NCBI GenBank assembly: GCA_963723235.1
Contig: CAVRPV010000011.1
Location: 193,461 to 257,460, forward strand
Reading direction: 5' to 3'
From: CAIRTM01 sp963723235
Lineage (GTDB): Bacteria; Desulfobacterota; WTBG01; CAIYCZ01; CAIRTM01
DNA length: 64,000 bases
Position numbers and translations under genes: made by a program. The notes beneath the pieces were generated by a model, which ran no database searches, was not told the origin of the DNA, and worked only from the letters and a program-made list of their open reading frames with translations. Below are positions 47,345 to 56,393 of the stretch, piece by piece. The first letter of the stretch is position 1. Each line of letters opens with the position of its first letter.

Positions 47345-48295
47345 TTATGTATCATCGCGCGATCCGGGCGGAAGCATGGCCTGTGCAAAATCCGGCATGG
47401 TCTCTTCCATGTACTGGCGGATTTTTTTCTTAAGGCGGTTTTCAATCTGGCGTACGCGCTCCTTGGTGATATGGTATTTATCGCCGATCTCCTGCAGCGT
47501 AAGCGGGTTTTCCGAGAGAAGGCGTTTTTCAAGCAGCTCTGTCTCCTTGTCATCAAGCAGGCTTTTGATCTCCCGAAGTTTCCGGCTGAAAATGCGCTGC
47601 ATTTCATGATCGGCAATCGTCGTGTCAAACAGCTGCCGGTCGGAGCTTAAAAGATCGCCGCGGGTTTCTTTCCAACCCTCTCCGATTGGCTGGTCAAGCG
47701 AGGGTTCCCAGTCACCCAGGCGCTGTTCCATCTGAATCACGTTTTCCTCGGTGGTATCAAAGGCTTCTGCCAGGCGCGCCGGTCCGGGTGAAAACCCCAG
47801 CTTTTCAAGCCGGTTTTTTTCCTTTTGCAGGTTGAAAAACAGTTTACGCTGCACTTGAGTTGTGCCGATTTTTACCAGGCGCCAGTTGTCCATGACATAC
47901 TTGAGCATGTAGGCCTTAATCCAGTAGGAGGCATAGTAGGAAAGCTTGACCCCTCTGAACGGATCATAGTTTTTGACAGCCTGCATGAGCCCCAGATTAC
48001 CCTCCTGAATCAGATCCATGAGATTAAACGTCCAGTGACGCTGATATTCAAGTGCAATTTTTACAACCAGACGCAGATTTGCGGTTACCAGCTGATAGGC
48101 AAGGTCCGGATCTGCGCTTTCGCGATAGCGTGAAGTCAGATCCTTTTCCTGCTCAGGTGTTAGTAATGGCGTCTGGCGGATTTCACGCAGGTATACCTGC
48201 AGCGGATCCCGCGTCGCGGGCAGCTGCGCTTTGGACGCGGGGGTGATGGCAAGGTGTGTTTCTTCAAGAGAAGTATCAGGCTGTTCGTCGTTCAT
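47345..48295 (-). CDS. rpoH: RNA polymerase heat-shock sigma factor RpoH (sigma-32)
   Basis: 316 residues. Region 1.2 (DPLQVYLREIRQTPLLT), region 2 with NLGLMQAVKNYDPFRGVKLSYYASYWIKAYM, the RpoH box (QVQRKLFFNLQKEK) that distinguishes sigma-32 from other group 3 factors, and region 4 with LTLQEIGDKYHITKERVRQIE. The MFS gene ends 18 nt upstream and dnaJ lies downstream, so rpoH and a key heat-shock target share a locus. Confidence 0.93.
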   Translation of the reverse strand: MNDEQPDTSLEETHLAITPASKAQLPATRDPLQVYLREIRQTPLLTPEQEKDLTSRYRESADPDLAYQLVTANLRLVVKIALEYQRHWTFNLMDLIQEGNLGLMQAVKNYDPFRGVKLSYYASYWIKAYMLKYVMDNWRLVKIGTTQVQRKLFFNLQKEKNRLEKLGFSPGPARLAEAFDTTEENVIQMEQRLGDWEPSLDQPIGEGWKETRGDLLSSDRQLFDTTIADHEMQRIFSRKLREIKSLLDDKETELLEKRLLSENPLTLQEIGDKYHITKERVRQIENRLKKKIRQYMEETMPDFAQAMLPPGSRDDT

Positions 48296-48313
48296 ACGTA
48301 TTCGATACTGTCA

Positions 48314-49633
48314 TTATGGCGCGGTATCCCGGATCACGAAGGGTTCGGCATGCACCGGGGTTTCCTTGAGAAAATAAAAGCACAGGGCCGCGACAACGGA
48401 GATTATTGACCAGAACAGAAAAACGGTGGCGAAATCCGAGGAGCCATCCTCGCGGATGGTTACCAGGTAGCCGGCCGCAAGCGGCGATAAAAACGCTCCG
48501 AACTGTCCAATACCGTTGGCGAAACCCATGGCCCGTCCCACGACTTCTTTGGGGTAACGATACGATGGATATGCCTGAATAACACTCCAGTTAAGATTGA
48601 TGAAAAAACCGCCCAGCAGCAGCAAAATCAGCAGCGGCAGTGTCTGCCCCTGCGGTACCTGGCCGATCAGGTACAGAACGGGAACGCAGCCCAGGTAAGC
48701 GATCAGGCACAGTATCCGCGGCCGGCCGCCGAAAAATTTGTCCGCAGCCACGCCGCCGAAATACTGCGCTATGATTGCAGCCAGATACGGCAGCCCGGCC
48801 ATCACCCCCATGGTTTTTATGTCGTATCCATGGGACTTGACCAGGAAAAAGGCGATCCAGGTTGTCATGCCCCAGTAAATCATGAGCTGCATGAACCAGG
48901 CTATGGAATAGAGGTAAAATTTTACATCAGTGCTGATGATTCTGGTGGAATAGCGCATTCCCGTAACTGAGGCGTCTTCGCCAATGGATTCAACAATCAT
49001 GTCGAGTTCTTCCTGCGCCACGACGCCTTTTTCAAAACCTTCGCGCGGGCTGTTGTAAATGAATTTCCACAGCAGGAAAATGCCCAGCAGGCCGGGAACG
49101 GCCAGACAGAAAAAAACAGGCCGCCAGTTGTTGTTGAAAAACGTCGCAGCTATCCAGGTCACCAGTATCGGGGTAACCATCGGGGAAATGCCGAACGTTG
49201 TGGAGAAAAAACCGTTTGCCCGACCCCTTTCATGCGCAGGGAACCAGTTGGCAATGGTTTTTATGGAGGGCGTATAGTGATGCCCCTCGCCAAGTGCCAG
49301 TCCCAGCCTGAGAATAAAGAATTGGGTGAAATTTTTGACCAGACCCGTAAAAAATGTAATGACCGTGAAAATAATGATGGCAATGTTCATGGTTTTTTTT
49401 GAGCCGATACGGTCACTCAGGATGCCGGCTGAAAACTGGGCCAGGGCATAGCCGAAGAAAAAGATGGAGCCGAGCCAGCCGAGCTGGACAGTGGTCAACT
49501 GCAGGTCTTCGCCGATATAGGGCAGCAGGGTTAAAACCGATATGCGGTCAAGATAATTGATCACATACAGCAGCCAGATAACCAACAGAATTATATGGCG
49601 GTATCCCCATGTCTTTTTTTGAGCAGAATGCAT
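48314..49633 (-). CDS. MFS transporter, organic-anion:cation symporter type
   Basis: 439 residues, 12 predicted helices. Loop 2-3 motif GILSDRIGSKKTMN and the start of helix 1 (YVINYLDRISVLTLLPYIG) fit the anion:cation symporter (ACS) branch that takes up sugar acids, phthalate or other carboxylates. No catabolic gene is adjacent, so the substrate is open. It is directly upstream of rpoH. Confidence 0.85.
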   Translation of the reverse strand: MHSAQKKTWGYRHIILLVIWLLYVINYLDRISVLTLLPYIGEDLQLTTVQLGWLGSIFFFGYALAQFSAGILSDRIGSKKTMNIAIIIFTVITFFTGLVKNFTQFFILRLGLALGEGHHYTPSIKTIANWFPAHERGRANGFFSTTFGISPMVTPILVTWIAATFFNNNWRPVFFCLAVPGLLGIFLLWKFIYNSPREGFEKGVVAQEELDMIVESIGEDASVTGMRYSTRIISTDVKFYLYSIAWFMQLMIYWGMTTWIAFFLVKSHGYDIKTMGVMAGLPYLAAIIAQYFGGVAADKFFGGRPRILCLIAYLGCVPVLYLIGQVPQGQTLPLLILLLLGGFFINLNWSVIQAYPSYRYPKEVVGRAMGFANGIGQFGAFLSPLAAGYLVTIREDGSSDFATVFLFWSIISVVAALCFYFLKETPVHAEPFVIRDTAP

Positions 49634-49866
49634 GCAGGAAACTTTCTTGTTGTGTGTGATGTTCCGGTCAGCGCCGCATGTGCCGGCTGTTTGGCTTGAT
49701 AGTCGCCCGGCAGGGTTCTTCGAATCCTCCTTTGTGCAGCTGCGGCTGTTGGTTCAGTCGCCGTGTATGCATGTGATTATTTACTGCGCGCACAAAAACA
49801 CATAAAAACATAATTTTTATTATGTTTCAAGAAAATAGTAAAAACTGTGACCGCATGTCTGCGGTA

Positions 49867-50953
49867 TTATTTGCTTGGGTTTTCAGGCGGAGGAGTGACT
49901 GTCAACGCTTCGGGATGCTCCGGGGTGCTCCGGGCTCTTTGATATTCTGCAACCGCCCGGTTATGTTCCTGCAGGGTGCGTGAAAATTCATGCGAGCCGT
50001 CATTGCGCGATACAAAAAACAGGAAATTCGTTTTGGCCGGCTGTAAAACCGCCCGGATTGAGAGGCGGCCGGGACTGCAGATGGGACCGGGCGGCAGGCC
50101 GTAATTGAGATAGGTGTTATGCGGCGTTGGCTCTACAAGGTGCCTGCGGCGCAGGCGTTCATTGAATGAAGGATCAAGCAGCACCTGTCCGTACACCACG
50201 GTCGGATCGCATTCAAGGCGCATGCCCTTTGCCAGTCGGAGCAGAAATACCCCTGCGATGAGCGGCCGTTCATCGGCTTTGCCGGTTTCAGCCTCAACCA
50301 GTGAGGCCAATGTGACAATCTCATGTTCGTTAAGTTGTGACGGTTGTTCCGCCAGCTGTAATTCCTCGGCAAAAACCTGACGATAGCGCGCAACCATTTT
50401 TTTGAGGATTGATTCGGCCGTGGCATCCTGGCTGAAAAAATAGGTGTCCGGAAAAAGAAAACCTTCAAGCGAATTGCCGCTCAGGCCCAGATCTTTTATG
50501 AAATCAGGATCGGTTATTTTCTCCAGAAGCTCCTCTTCGTCCGCCAACCCGGTTGCGGCAATGATGCGGGCGGTTTCAAATATCGTTCGTCCTTCAGGCA
50601 CGGTGAATGGCTGCAGTCGAACCAGACCGCGCCGGAGCCGGTCAAGCACGTCCAGGGGACTGAGCGCTGTGTTGAATTCGTAGGTGCCGGATTTGATTGC
50701 GCGCGCGTCGCCCTTGATGCGCGCCAGTACCTCAAACATCCTTGGCGACGTGATCACATCACGGGCGAGCAGTTCAGTGCTCACCTGCCGCAGGCTGCTT
50801 CCGGCGGCGACAACAATCATAACCGGGTACTGCGTGCTTGTATGTGGGGTCGTGCAAAACATGTACAGCCGAAGCAGCGCTGATGCAGTCAGCAGCGAGA
50901 CCGGCACACAGGCAGGGTAATATCAGCCTGCGTGTAATCTGAACTGCTTGCAT
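49867..50953 (-). CDS. mltG: Endolytic murein transglycosylase MltG, frameshifted near its start
   Basis: About 361 residues when joined. The N-terminal membrane anchor is split by a shift near 50912: MQAVQITRRLILPCL from ATG 50953, then PVSLLTASALLRLYMF. The LysM-like part (GSSLRQVSTELLARDVI) is followed by the YceG domain with LEGFLFPDTYFF, the catalytic Glu in LASLVEAETGKADERP, and NTYLNYGLPPGPICSPG. It cuts nascent glycan strands in the periplasm and helps set strand length. Confidence 0.9.
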
Positions 50954-51306
50954 GCGCGGATTCCACTTCAACGATATGTTGCTCCAGAGTTTGAATGACC
51001 ATCCTGCATCGCCTCTGAGCCGGCGCATGGAATTTTTACGACCTGTATGCGGGCCTCTGCGGCTTTGCATGAGGCGTTTTTTGCGTGAGAGCTTATCGGC
51101 TTTGCCGGATTTGTCAATAATAATCAGGACTTCACCGGGGCCGCAGGATGAGCATATGTCGTGCAAGCACCGGTATCAGGCAGCGATTTTTTCGTTGATA
51201 TTCGTCATCTGTTTTCCTATAGTCGGTTCATTCCGGGAGTTTGCGTATTGAATCCGGTATAGGTGGTATGGCTCAACAGGGGTAATTTTTTTAGAGGCTG
51301 CACACC
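50954..51306. other. Region with no recognised gene
   Basis: About 350 bases between mltG and the bilin-reductase-like gene. Short minus-strand frames (for example LIIIDKSGKADKLSRKK) do not match a family I recognise and may be a decayed gene. No hairpin or repeat stands out. Confidence 0.3.
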
Positions 51307-52002
51307 ATGAAGTTCCTGGCAGAGTATTCATGATGATACATTTACCGAGTTGAACCGCCGCTACCAGCTGAGCGCGGTTGATTTAAAGCATCCGTTTCCT
51401 GAGCGCCCCTGGCGGCATGCTGGGATTGTTGAAGTTTGACGGTGAGGCCTATTGCACCGAGCGGTTTGTGCGCGCACTGTTGTCTGAAAACGTCGGTTGC
51501 CGGCGATCGGCCCGCTCATTGCTGTTGTGTCCCCGGATTGAGTATAATTTTCCTGTTTTTTCCAATGAAACAATCGTGATGGGCCGGCAGGTGCTGTTCC
51601 TGGTTGATGTGCAGCAGGTTTTTCCGGCGCCTGCACGCGGTATGTCCGGCCTGTTTGATGATTTACAGGCCATTCGTTCCCGCTATCCGGAATTTGCTGA
51701 AATCCGGCAGTTGTCAGGGGGGAGATAGCCCGCAGTTTTTCACCGGCAGCAGTATATGTGAAGCTTGACCCCAGCGGGATGTCGGGGCCGGTGAGCTTCT
51801 GCAGCAGTACCTGGCCAGGTATCTTGACGCGCTTGATGCAGCGCTGCCCGTTGAGGACGGATTGCTTACATGCGCCCGGCAGGCTTTTGATGATTATGCG
51901 AACCTGGTGATCGAACATGATCCGGCCATGCGTTTTTTGAGGCGCATGTTCGGCAACGCAGGCGCGCGTGAGCGGGCATATGACATGTTTTTCGGAAAGT
52001 AG
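51307..52002 (+). CDS. Ferredoxin-dependent bilin reductase-like protein (HY2/PcyA family), frameshifted
   Basis: About 230 residues when joined across four shifts (near 51325, 51420, 51717, 51785). Pieces in order: DDTFTELNRRYQLSAVDLKH; FDGEAYCTERFVRALLSEN; SLLLCPRIEYNFPVFSNE and IVMGRQVLFLVDVQQVFP; EIARSFSPAAVYVKLDPSG; QQYLARYLDALDAALP; ARQAFDDYANLVIEHDPAM and FLRRMFG. This follows the family pattern of a Y.T..FR-like strand, P..Y..P.F (strand with the Asp of DLQP seen as LVDVQ), FS..L.VR and a final Y....DPAR..F...FG. The Asp matching PcyA D105 is present; PcyA H88 is not. Family members reduce biliverdin. No heme oxygenase or phytochrome is in the window. Assignment is by reading, not by search. 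Confidence 0.55.
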
Positions 52003-52285
52003 CCCTGGACGCAACGATTTTATTTTATCGGCGCTGGTCCAGGTGGACCCCGAGCTTCTGACCCTGAAGGGCCGGCAGATTGCCATTGTGCGGGAAGCCG
52101 GCGTGCATTGTGCTGTGGTGTCGGGCGTCAGCTCAGTGTTTGCGGCCGCGGCCGCGCTGCAGTTTAAATGTACCCGACCAGGCGGAACCCAGACCTTGAT
52201 TTTGACCCGCCGGGCTCAGCTCTCCCCAAAGGCGCATGAGCGCCCCATTGTATTGCTCTCGAGAGTGGGGGCTGCACTCCCGTAA
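52003..52285 (+). pseudogene. Precorrin-4 C11-methyltransferase (CbiF/CobM) relic
   Basis: The N-terminal SAM-binding start is seen as RFYFIGAGPG in one frame and VDPELLTLKGRQI in another. It then jumps to GVHCAVVSGVSSVFAAAAAL and TQTLILTRRAQLSP before a stop. In the intact enzyme about 70 residues lie between the LKGR and PGVSS-FAAAAA motifs, and about 100 more follow, so this copy has an internal deletion and a truncated end. It starts right after the bilin-reductase-like gene. It marks a lost anaerobic cobalamin gene. Confidence 0.65.
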
Positions 52286-52380
52286 TTACTTGCCGTATTG
52301 TTTTTTTCTGTGTATGCATATATATAATGCAATAGGTATCGTTTCCAGAAGAGACAGTGTAAACAATAGGAGGTTATGCT

Positions 52381-54357
52381 ATGAAACGAATGCTGCTCAG
52401 TACTATGTTCGGCACGATTTTCAGCTGTGCTTTTTTTGTCAGCCGCGTCCTGGCAGGCGATCCCTGTTTTATAACCCTGCCAGCCGGACAGGGATCAGGC
52501 GCAGCAGCAGTTGCCATCGGGTCTATGCCGGCTGAGGCGACAGAAACAATACTGCTTTCGGACAAGGACTGTGACGGGCTGCCCGATTCAGCCTGTCTTG
52601 AGTGCACACCAGCCTATGATGCGGACAATTGCCGTAAGAACCCAAACGGTCCTGATCTCGGTACCTGTACGGCAGGACTAGCAGAGTATCACTGGGGGAA
52701 ACGTGCAGCATTGATGCTGAGTGCGGATCGGGCGGCGCTTGCAGCATGGCGCAGGAGGATGCCGACGCTGACGGTTATGGCGATGCCTGCGATTACTGCA
52801 GCGGCAGCGGGGTTTATGATATGGACAGTGACGGCCTGTGCGACGGGGATGATAATTGTCCCACAGCCCCGAATCCTTTGCAGGAGGATGCCGACAGCGA
52901 CGGTCATGGTGATGCATGCAGCGGGGCAATTGACCGGACGGCGCCGATCGCATCCTTCAGCGGCACCTGGCATGAGATCGGCCGGCAGGTCGGTCGTGAG
53001 TATGCAGACAATATTATACAGTTCGGCCAGCTTTTCCAGATGATCCTGGCCGGCTTCGGGCCTCCGGGCTGGACGCGCAGGATTATTATAATGAAACAGA
53101 GGCAGCTTATTCCGCAGAGCGTTAAGGATCACTGATGGGCATGGCCGAGGGGCTTGTCGAGGTTCGTCCCATAAGCCCCGCCATTGCGTGGGATCTTGTG
53201 CTCACGCAGAACATGGCTGTTGATCTGCTTAATATGGCCAACAACATGTCCCCTGTTCCGAACCCGCCGGTAGCGCTGATTTTGAATATGCTGCGCGGCT
53301 GTACGGGTTTTGCCGTATCCTCCGGCGCGGGAACATTTCTGTGCCATAACACGGATGCGCAGGGTGTTGCCGGAGTCAACACCTCAACGATAATGTACTG
53401 GTATCCCTCCAACGGGGACTATGCCTACCTGACGTTTGACCCGCCGGGCTGGGCTGACGTGGCCTTCGGGCTCAATGAAAAGGGTATTGCTGTTACCGTG
53501 AATGCGGGCGCCCCGAATTCTGACGCAGTGATCGGTTATTATTATACTTTTATGACACGCTATGCCATGGAGCATGCTGCAACGCTTGACGAGGCGGTAG
53601 CGGTTTTTGAAGATGTATTTGACCGTGACGAGACCTTCGGTCCTACGGGTGCGCTTATTCATTTTGTCGATTTCAATACCGGCAGGATGGCGAAAATTCA
53701 GCTGCGTTCCGGGGTCATGGAGGTAACCTATGGTGAGGAGCGGGTGCCGGGGGTTGTCAGCATCGGCTCGGCAAATCACTTCGTCGGCGATTTCAATCCC
53801 GACCCATCGTATTATTCGAGTCCTCATGGATGCGCTATGACCGTCTGCTTGATTTGCTGAATGACGGTGCGGCATCCTTTGATCTTGAGGGTTGCTGGGA
53901 TATCCTGCGCGATACCCATGACGGCACGCCGGAGGACGACGGACTGGCGGACTACAACACCATTTCGAAGCAGGGCGACTTCGGCAGTAGTTCTACCAAC
54001 TTCGGCACCATATTTACCAAAGACGGCATGTACTATGCCCTTGGAAGGCCTGACGCATACTTCGTCCAGTATCCGGAGGCGCAGTTCGTTCCGGGTGTGC
54101 GTGCCCTGACCGTCAGGCACAAGGAAATACGTTCAGAAACGCTGAATAAGCCCAAAAATATCGTGCTGCATATTAACGGCAGTGAGGGCTTTGATCCCTG
54201 TGGCAGGATTGATCTGGGTCCGCTTTCGTGGAGGAAAGTATCGTTTAATATGAAAAAAAGAGGGCTTAAGATTAAGGCCATTGTGCCTGCAGGACTTAAA
54301 CCGGGCAGCATTCAAATCAGTGTTGGCGACTACATCGGCTGGGTTCAAGTCAGATAG
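52381..54357 (+). CDS. Secreted C45-family (acyltransferase/autoproteolytic hydrolase) protein with calcium-type repeats, frameshifted
   Basis: About 655 residues across shifts near 52680, 53063, 53125 and 53823. Signal peptide (MLLSTMFGTIFSCAFFVSRVLA); thrombospondin type-3-like Ca-binding repeats (DKDCDGLPDSACLEC, QEDADADGYGDACDYC, DSDGLCDGDDNCP, QEDADSDGHGDAC) at about 60-185; then the NTN-hydrolase domain of the penicillin-acyl/C45 group starting SGTWHEIGRQVGREY, with the likely nucleophile in RGCTGFAVSSG, CHNTDAQG and GLNEKGIAVTVNAG. The final about 70 residues (GRIDLGP ... LKIKAIVPAGLKPG ... GWVQVR) match the end of the kelch protein. AGGAGG lies 8 nt before ATG. Substrate unknown; acyl-amide cleavage is expected. 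Confidence 0.75.
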
Positions 54358-54586
54358 GAGTATACTTTCGTAGTGCCGGGCAGCGGTATATAATTATTTA
54401 TACTGGCCCGGCACACAGTGTACGGGTTTTGGCTGTGTTTCTATGCGAAATATGTCTGATCTGATTTAATTGGACAAAAATGTATCAACATTAAAGCACC
54501 AGCGGGGCGCGGTTCTTGCGGCACCAGGTTATGTGTTCGGGTTTTAGCCTGACCACACTGTATTTTTTCGATTGACTCCTCTATTC

Positions 54587-54615
54587 TTGACAAGGTGGTA
54601 CTATCCTTGCAAGAT
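54587..54615 (+). promoter_or_regulatory. Candidate purF promoter and 5' leader
   Basis: TTGACA at 54587-54592, 17-base spacer, CAAGAT at 54610-54615. The resulting leader of about 105 nt contains AGCTTAGCG and AGCTAGCT segments able to form hairpins, but no purine, ZTP or PRPP riboswitch was recognised. The rest of 54358-54726 shows no gene. Confidence 0.5.
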
Positions 54616-54726
54616 TAATTAAGGCAGGTAATGACAGGCGGAGTTTAAGCTCGCGAGGGTAGCTTAGCGTGTTAATAGCTAGCTTTGGAATAAAAAGCTT
54701 GTACGCCATGAAAGGATAGAATTGCT

Positions 54727-56124
54727 ATGCAGTCTGATTTCGATGATCACTGGCATGAAGAATGCGGTGTTTTTGGGATATATGGTGATACCGAGGCAGC
54801 CGAAAAAACCTATCTGGGCCTGTATGCCCTGCAGCACCGCGGACAGGAGAGTTCCGGGATTGCATCGACTGACGGCACTACTATTGTTCTGAAAAAAGGC
54901 CTCGGGCTCTTGTGGTCGGTGTTTGCAGATCCGACTGCCATGCCGCGCCTGAAGGGCAGTGCCGCCATCGGCCATAACCGATACTCCACCCGGGGCGTAA
55001 GCGATATCATTAACGCTCAGCCCATCTGCATCGAGTCCCGGTTGGGCATGATGGCGCTTGCCCATAACGGGACCATCACCAATGCAAGTGAGCTGCGCCG
55101 CAGCCTGCAGCAAGCCGGGGCAATCTTTCAAACAACCTCGGACAGTGAGATCATGCTGCACCTGATGGCCCATTCACGCGAGCAGGCCTTTATGGATATT
55201 CTCAGGGATGCGCTCACTCAGCTGCAGGGCGCATTCAGCCTTGTGCTGCTTACTCCTGAGCGGCTTATCGCCGTGCGCGACCCGTTCGGGTTCAGGCCCC
55301 TGTCACTCGGCAGGCTTGGGTCTGCGCATGTGGTTGCCTCGGAAACCTGTGCCTTCGACATTATCGGGGCTGAATATATCCGCTCAGTCGAGCCCGGTGA
55401 AATTCTTGAAATTGATGCAACCGGCCTGCGCACGCATCGGCTTGATCCCGCGCCGCGCCAGTGCGCCTGCATTTTTGAGCATATTTATTTTGCCCGGCCC
55501 GACAGTTTTGTGTTCGGTGAGAAGGTCGACAAGGTCCGCAGGCGGCTCGGTAAAGAGCTTGCACGGGAGGCGCCCTGCGAAGCCGATATCGTGATTGCGG
55601 TGCCGGACTCGGGCAACACGGCAGCTCTCGGCTATGCGCTAGAGTCCGGCCTGCGCTATGAAATCGGCCTCATACGCAATCATTATGTTGGCCGTACGTT
55701 CATAGCCCCGCATCAGGACAAGCGCAAGCTCGACGTGCGCGTTAAGCTCAATCCGGTCCGGGGCGTAGTCGGGGGTAAGCGGGTGGTGCTGATTGACGAC
55801 TCCATCGTGCGCGGCACCACTATGCGCCAGATCGTGCACCTGCTGCGCTCCAAGGGCGCAGCAGAGGTGCATGTCAGGATCAGCTCCCCGCCTATCGGGT
55901 ACGCATGCTACTACGGCATTGATATCTCGGACAAGGCCGAGCTGATTGCCAGTTCGCGCAGCGTTGACGCTATCAGGGACTACATTGAGGCTGACTCGCT
56001 GGCCTATCTGTCAACACAGGCGATGCTGCGTACGGTAGAAAACGGCAGCAGGTACTGCACAGCGTGCTTTACCGGCGATTATCCCGGACCTGTGCCGGTC
56101 GGTTTTCAGAAGATCGGGTTTTAG
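54727..56124 (+). CDS. purF: Amidophosphoribosyltransferase PurF
   Basis: 465 residues. A propeptide of 12 residues ends in HEE before Cys13 (CGVFGIYGD), the N-terminal nucleophile released by self-cleavage. The glutaminase half has HRGQESSGIA and RYSTRGVS; the PRT half has VVLIDDSIVRGTTMRQIV. Cys residues near the end (RYCTACFTGDYPGP) and in the middle fit the [4Fe-4S]-containing Bacillus-type enzyme. It makes phosphoribosylamine from PRPP and glutamine. The reading frame is intact. Its last 13 residues recur in altered form at 63925-63963. Confidence 0.95.
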   Translation: MQSDFDDHWHEECGVFGIYGDTEAAEKTYLGLYALQHRGQESSGIASTDGTTIVLKKGLGLLWSVFADPTAMPRLKGSAAIGHNRYSTRGVSDIINAQPICIESRLGMMALAHNGTITNASELRRSLQQAGAIFQTTSDSEIMLHLMAHSREQAFMDILRDALTQLQGAFSLVLLTPERLIAVRDPFGFRPLSLGRLGSAHVVASETCAFDIIGAEYIRSVEPGEILEIDATGLRTHRLDPAPRQCACIFEHIYFARPDSFVFGEKVDKVRRRLGKELAREAPCEADIVIAVPDSGNTAALGYALESGLRYEIGLIRNHYVGRTFIAPHQDKRKLDVRVKLNPVRGVVGGKRVVLIDDSIVRGTTMRQIVHLLRSKGAAEVHVRISSPPIGYACYYGIDISDKAELIASSRSVDAIRDYIEADSLAYLSTQAMLRTVENGSRYCTACFTGDYPGPVPVGFQKIGF

Positions 56125-56393
56125 CAGGCACGCAGAAATTTTATTTTTGAAACAAAAATGAACCGCAATTTACTTTATAGACAAAATTGTACAAAAATAT
56201 GTCCTACCTTTTTGTGGCTATTGCCCGCATAAAGCGCCGTATGCTGTTCCAGGCAACATCGGTGAAATAATTTTATGTACATACAATGCTTACTTTTTTG
56301 ACTCGGCATTGTTTTTGCAAAGTACTCTCATAGGAGAAAATTTTTTATTTTAAGCGCGATTGGCGCTGATTTCAGCCAAGAGATGCAAACATT

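Noticed and set aside
51361..52086. 241-codon minus-strand frame over the bilin-reductase-like gene
   Set aside because: The plus strand gives family-like motifs in several frames joined by one-base shifts; the minus frame shows none.
54616..54726. Possible purine or ZTP riboswitch before purF
   Set aside because: The hairpin-forming segments do not show the conserved core of any riboswitch class I could recognise.
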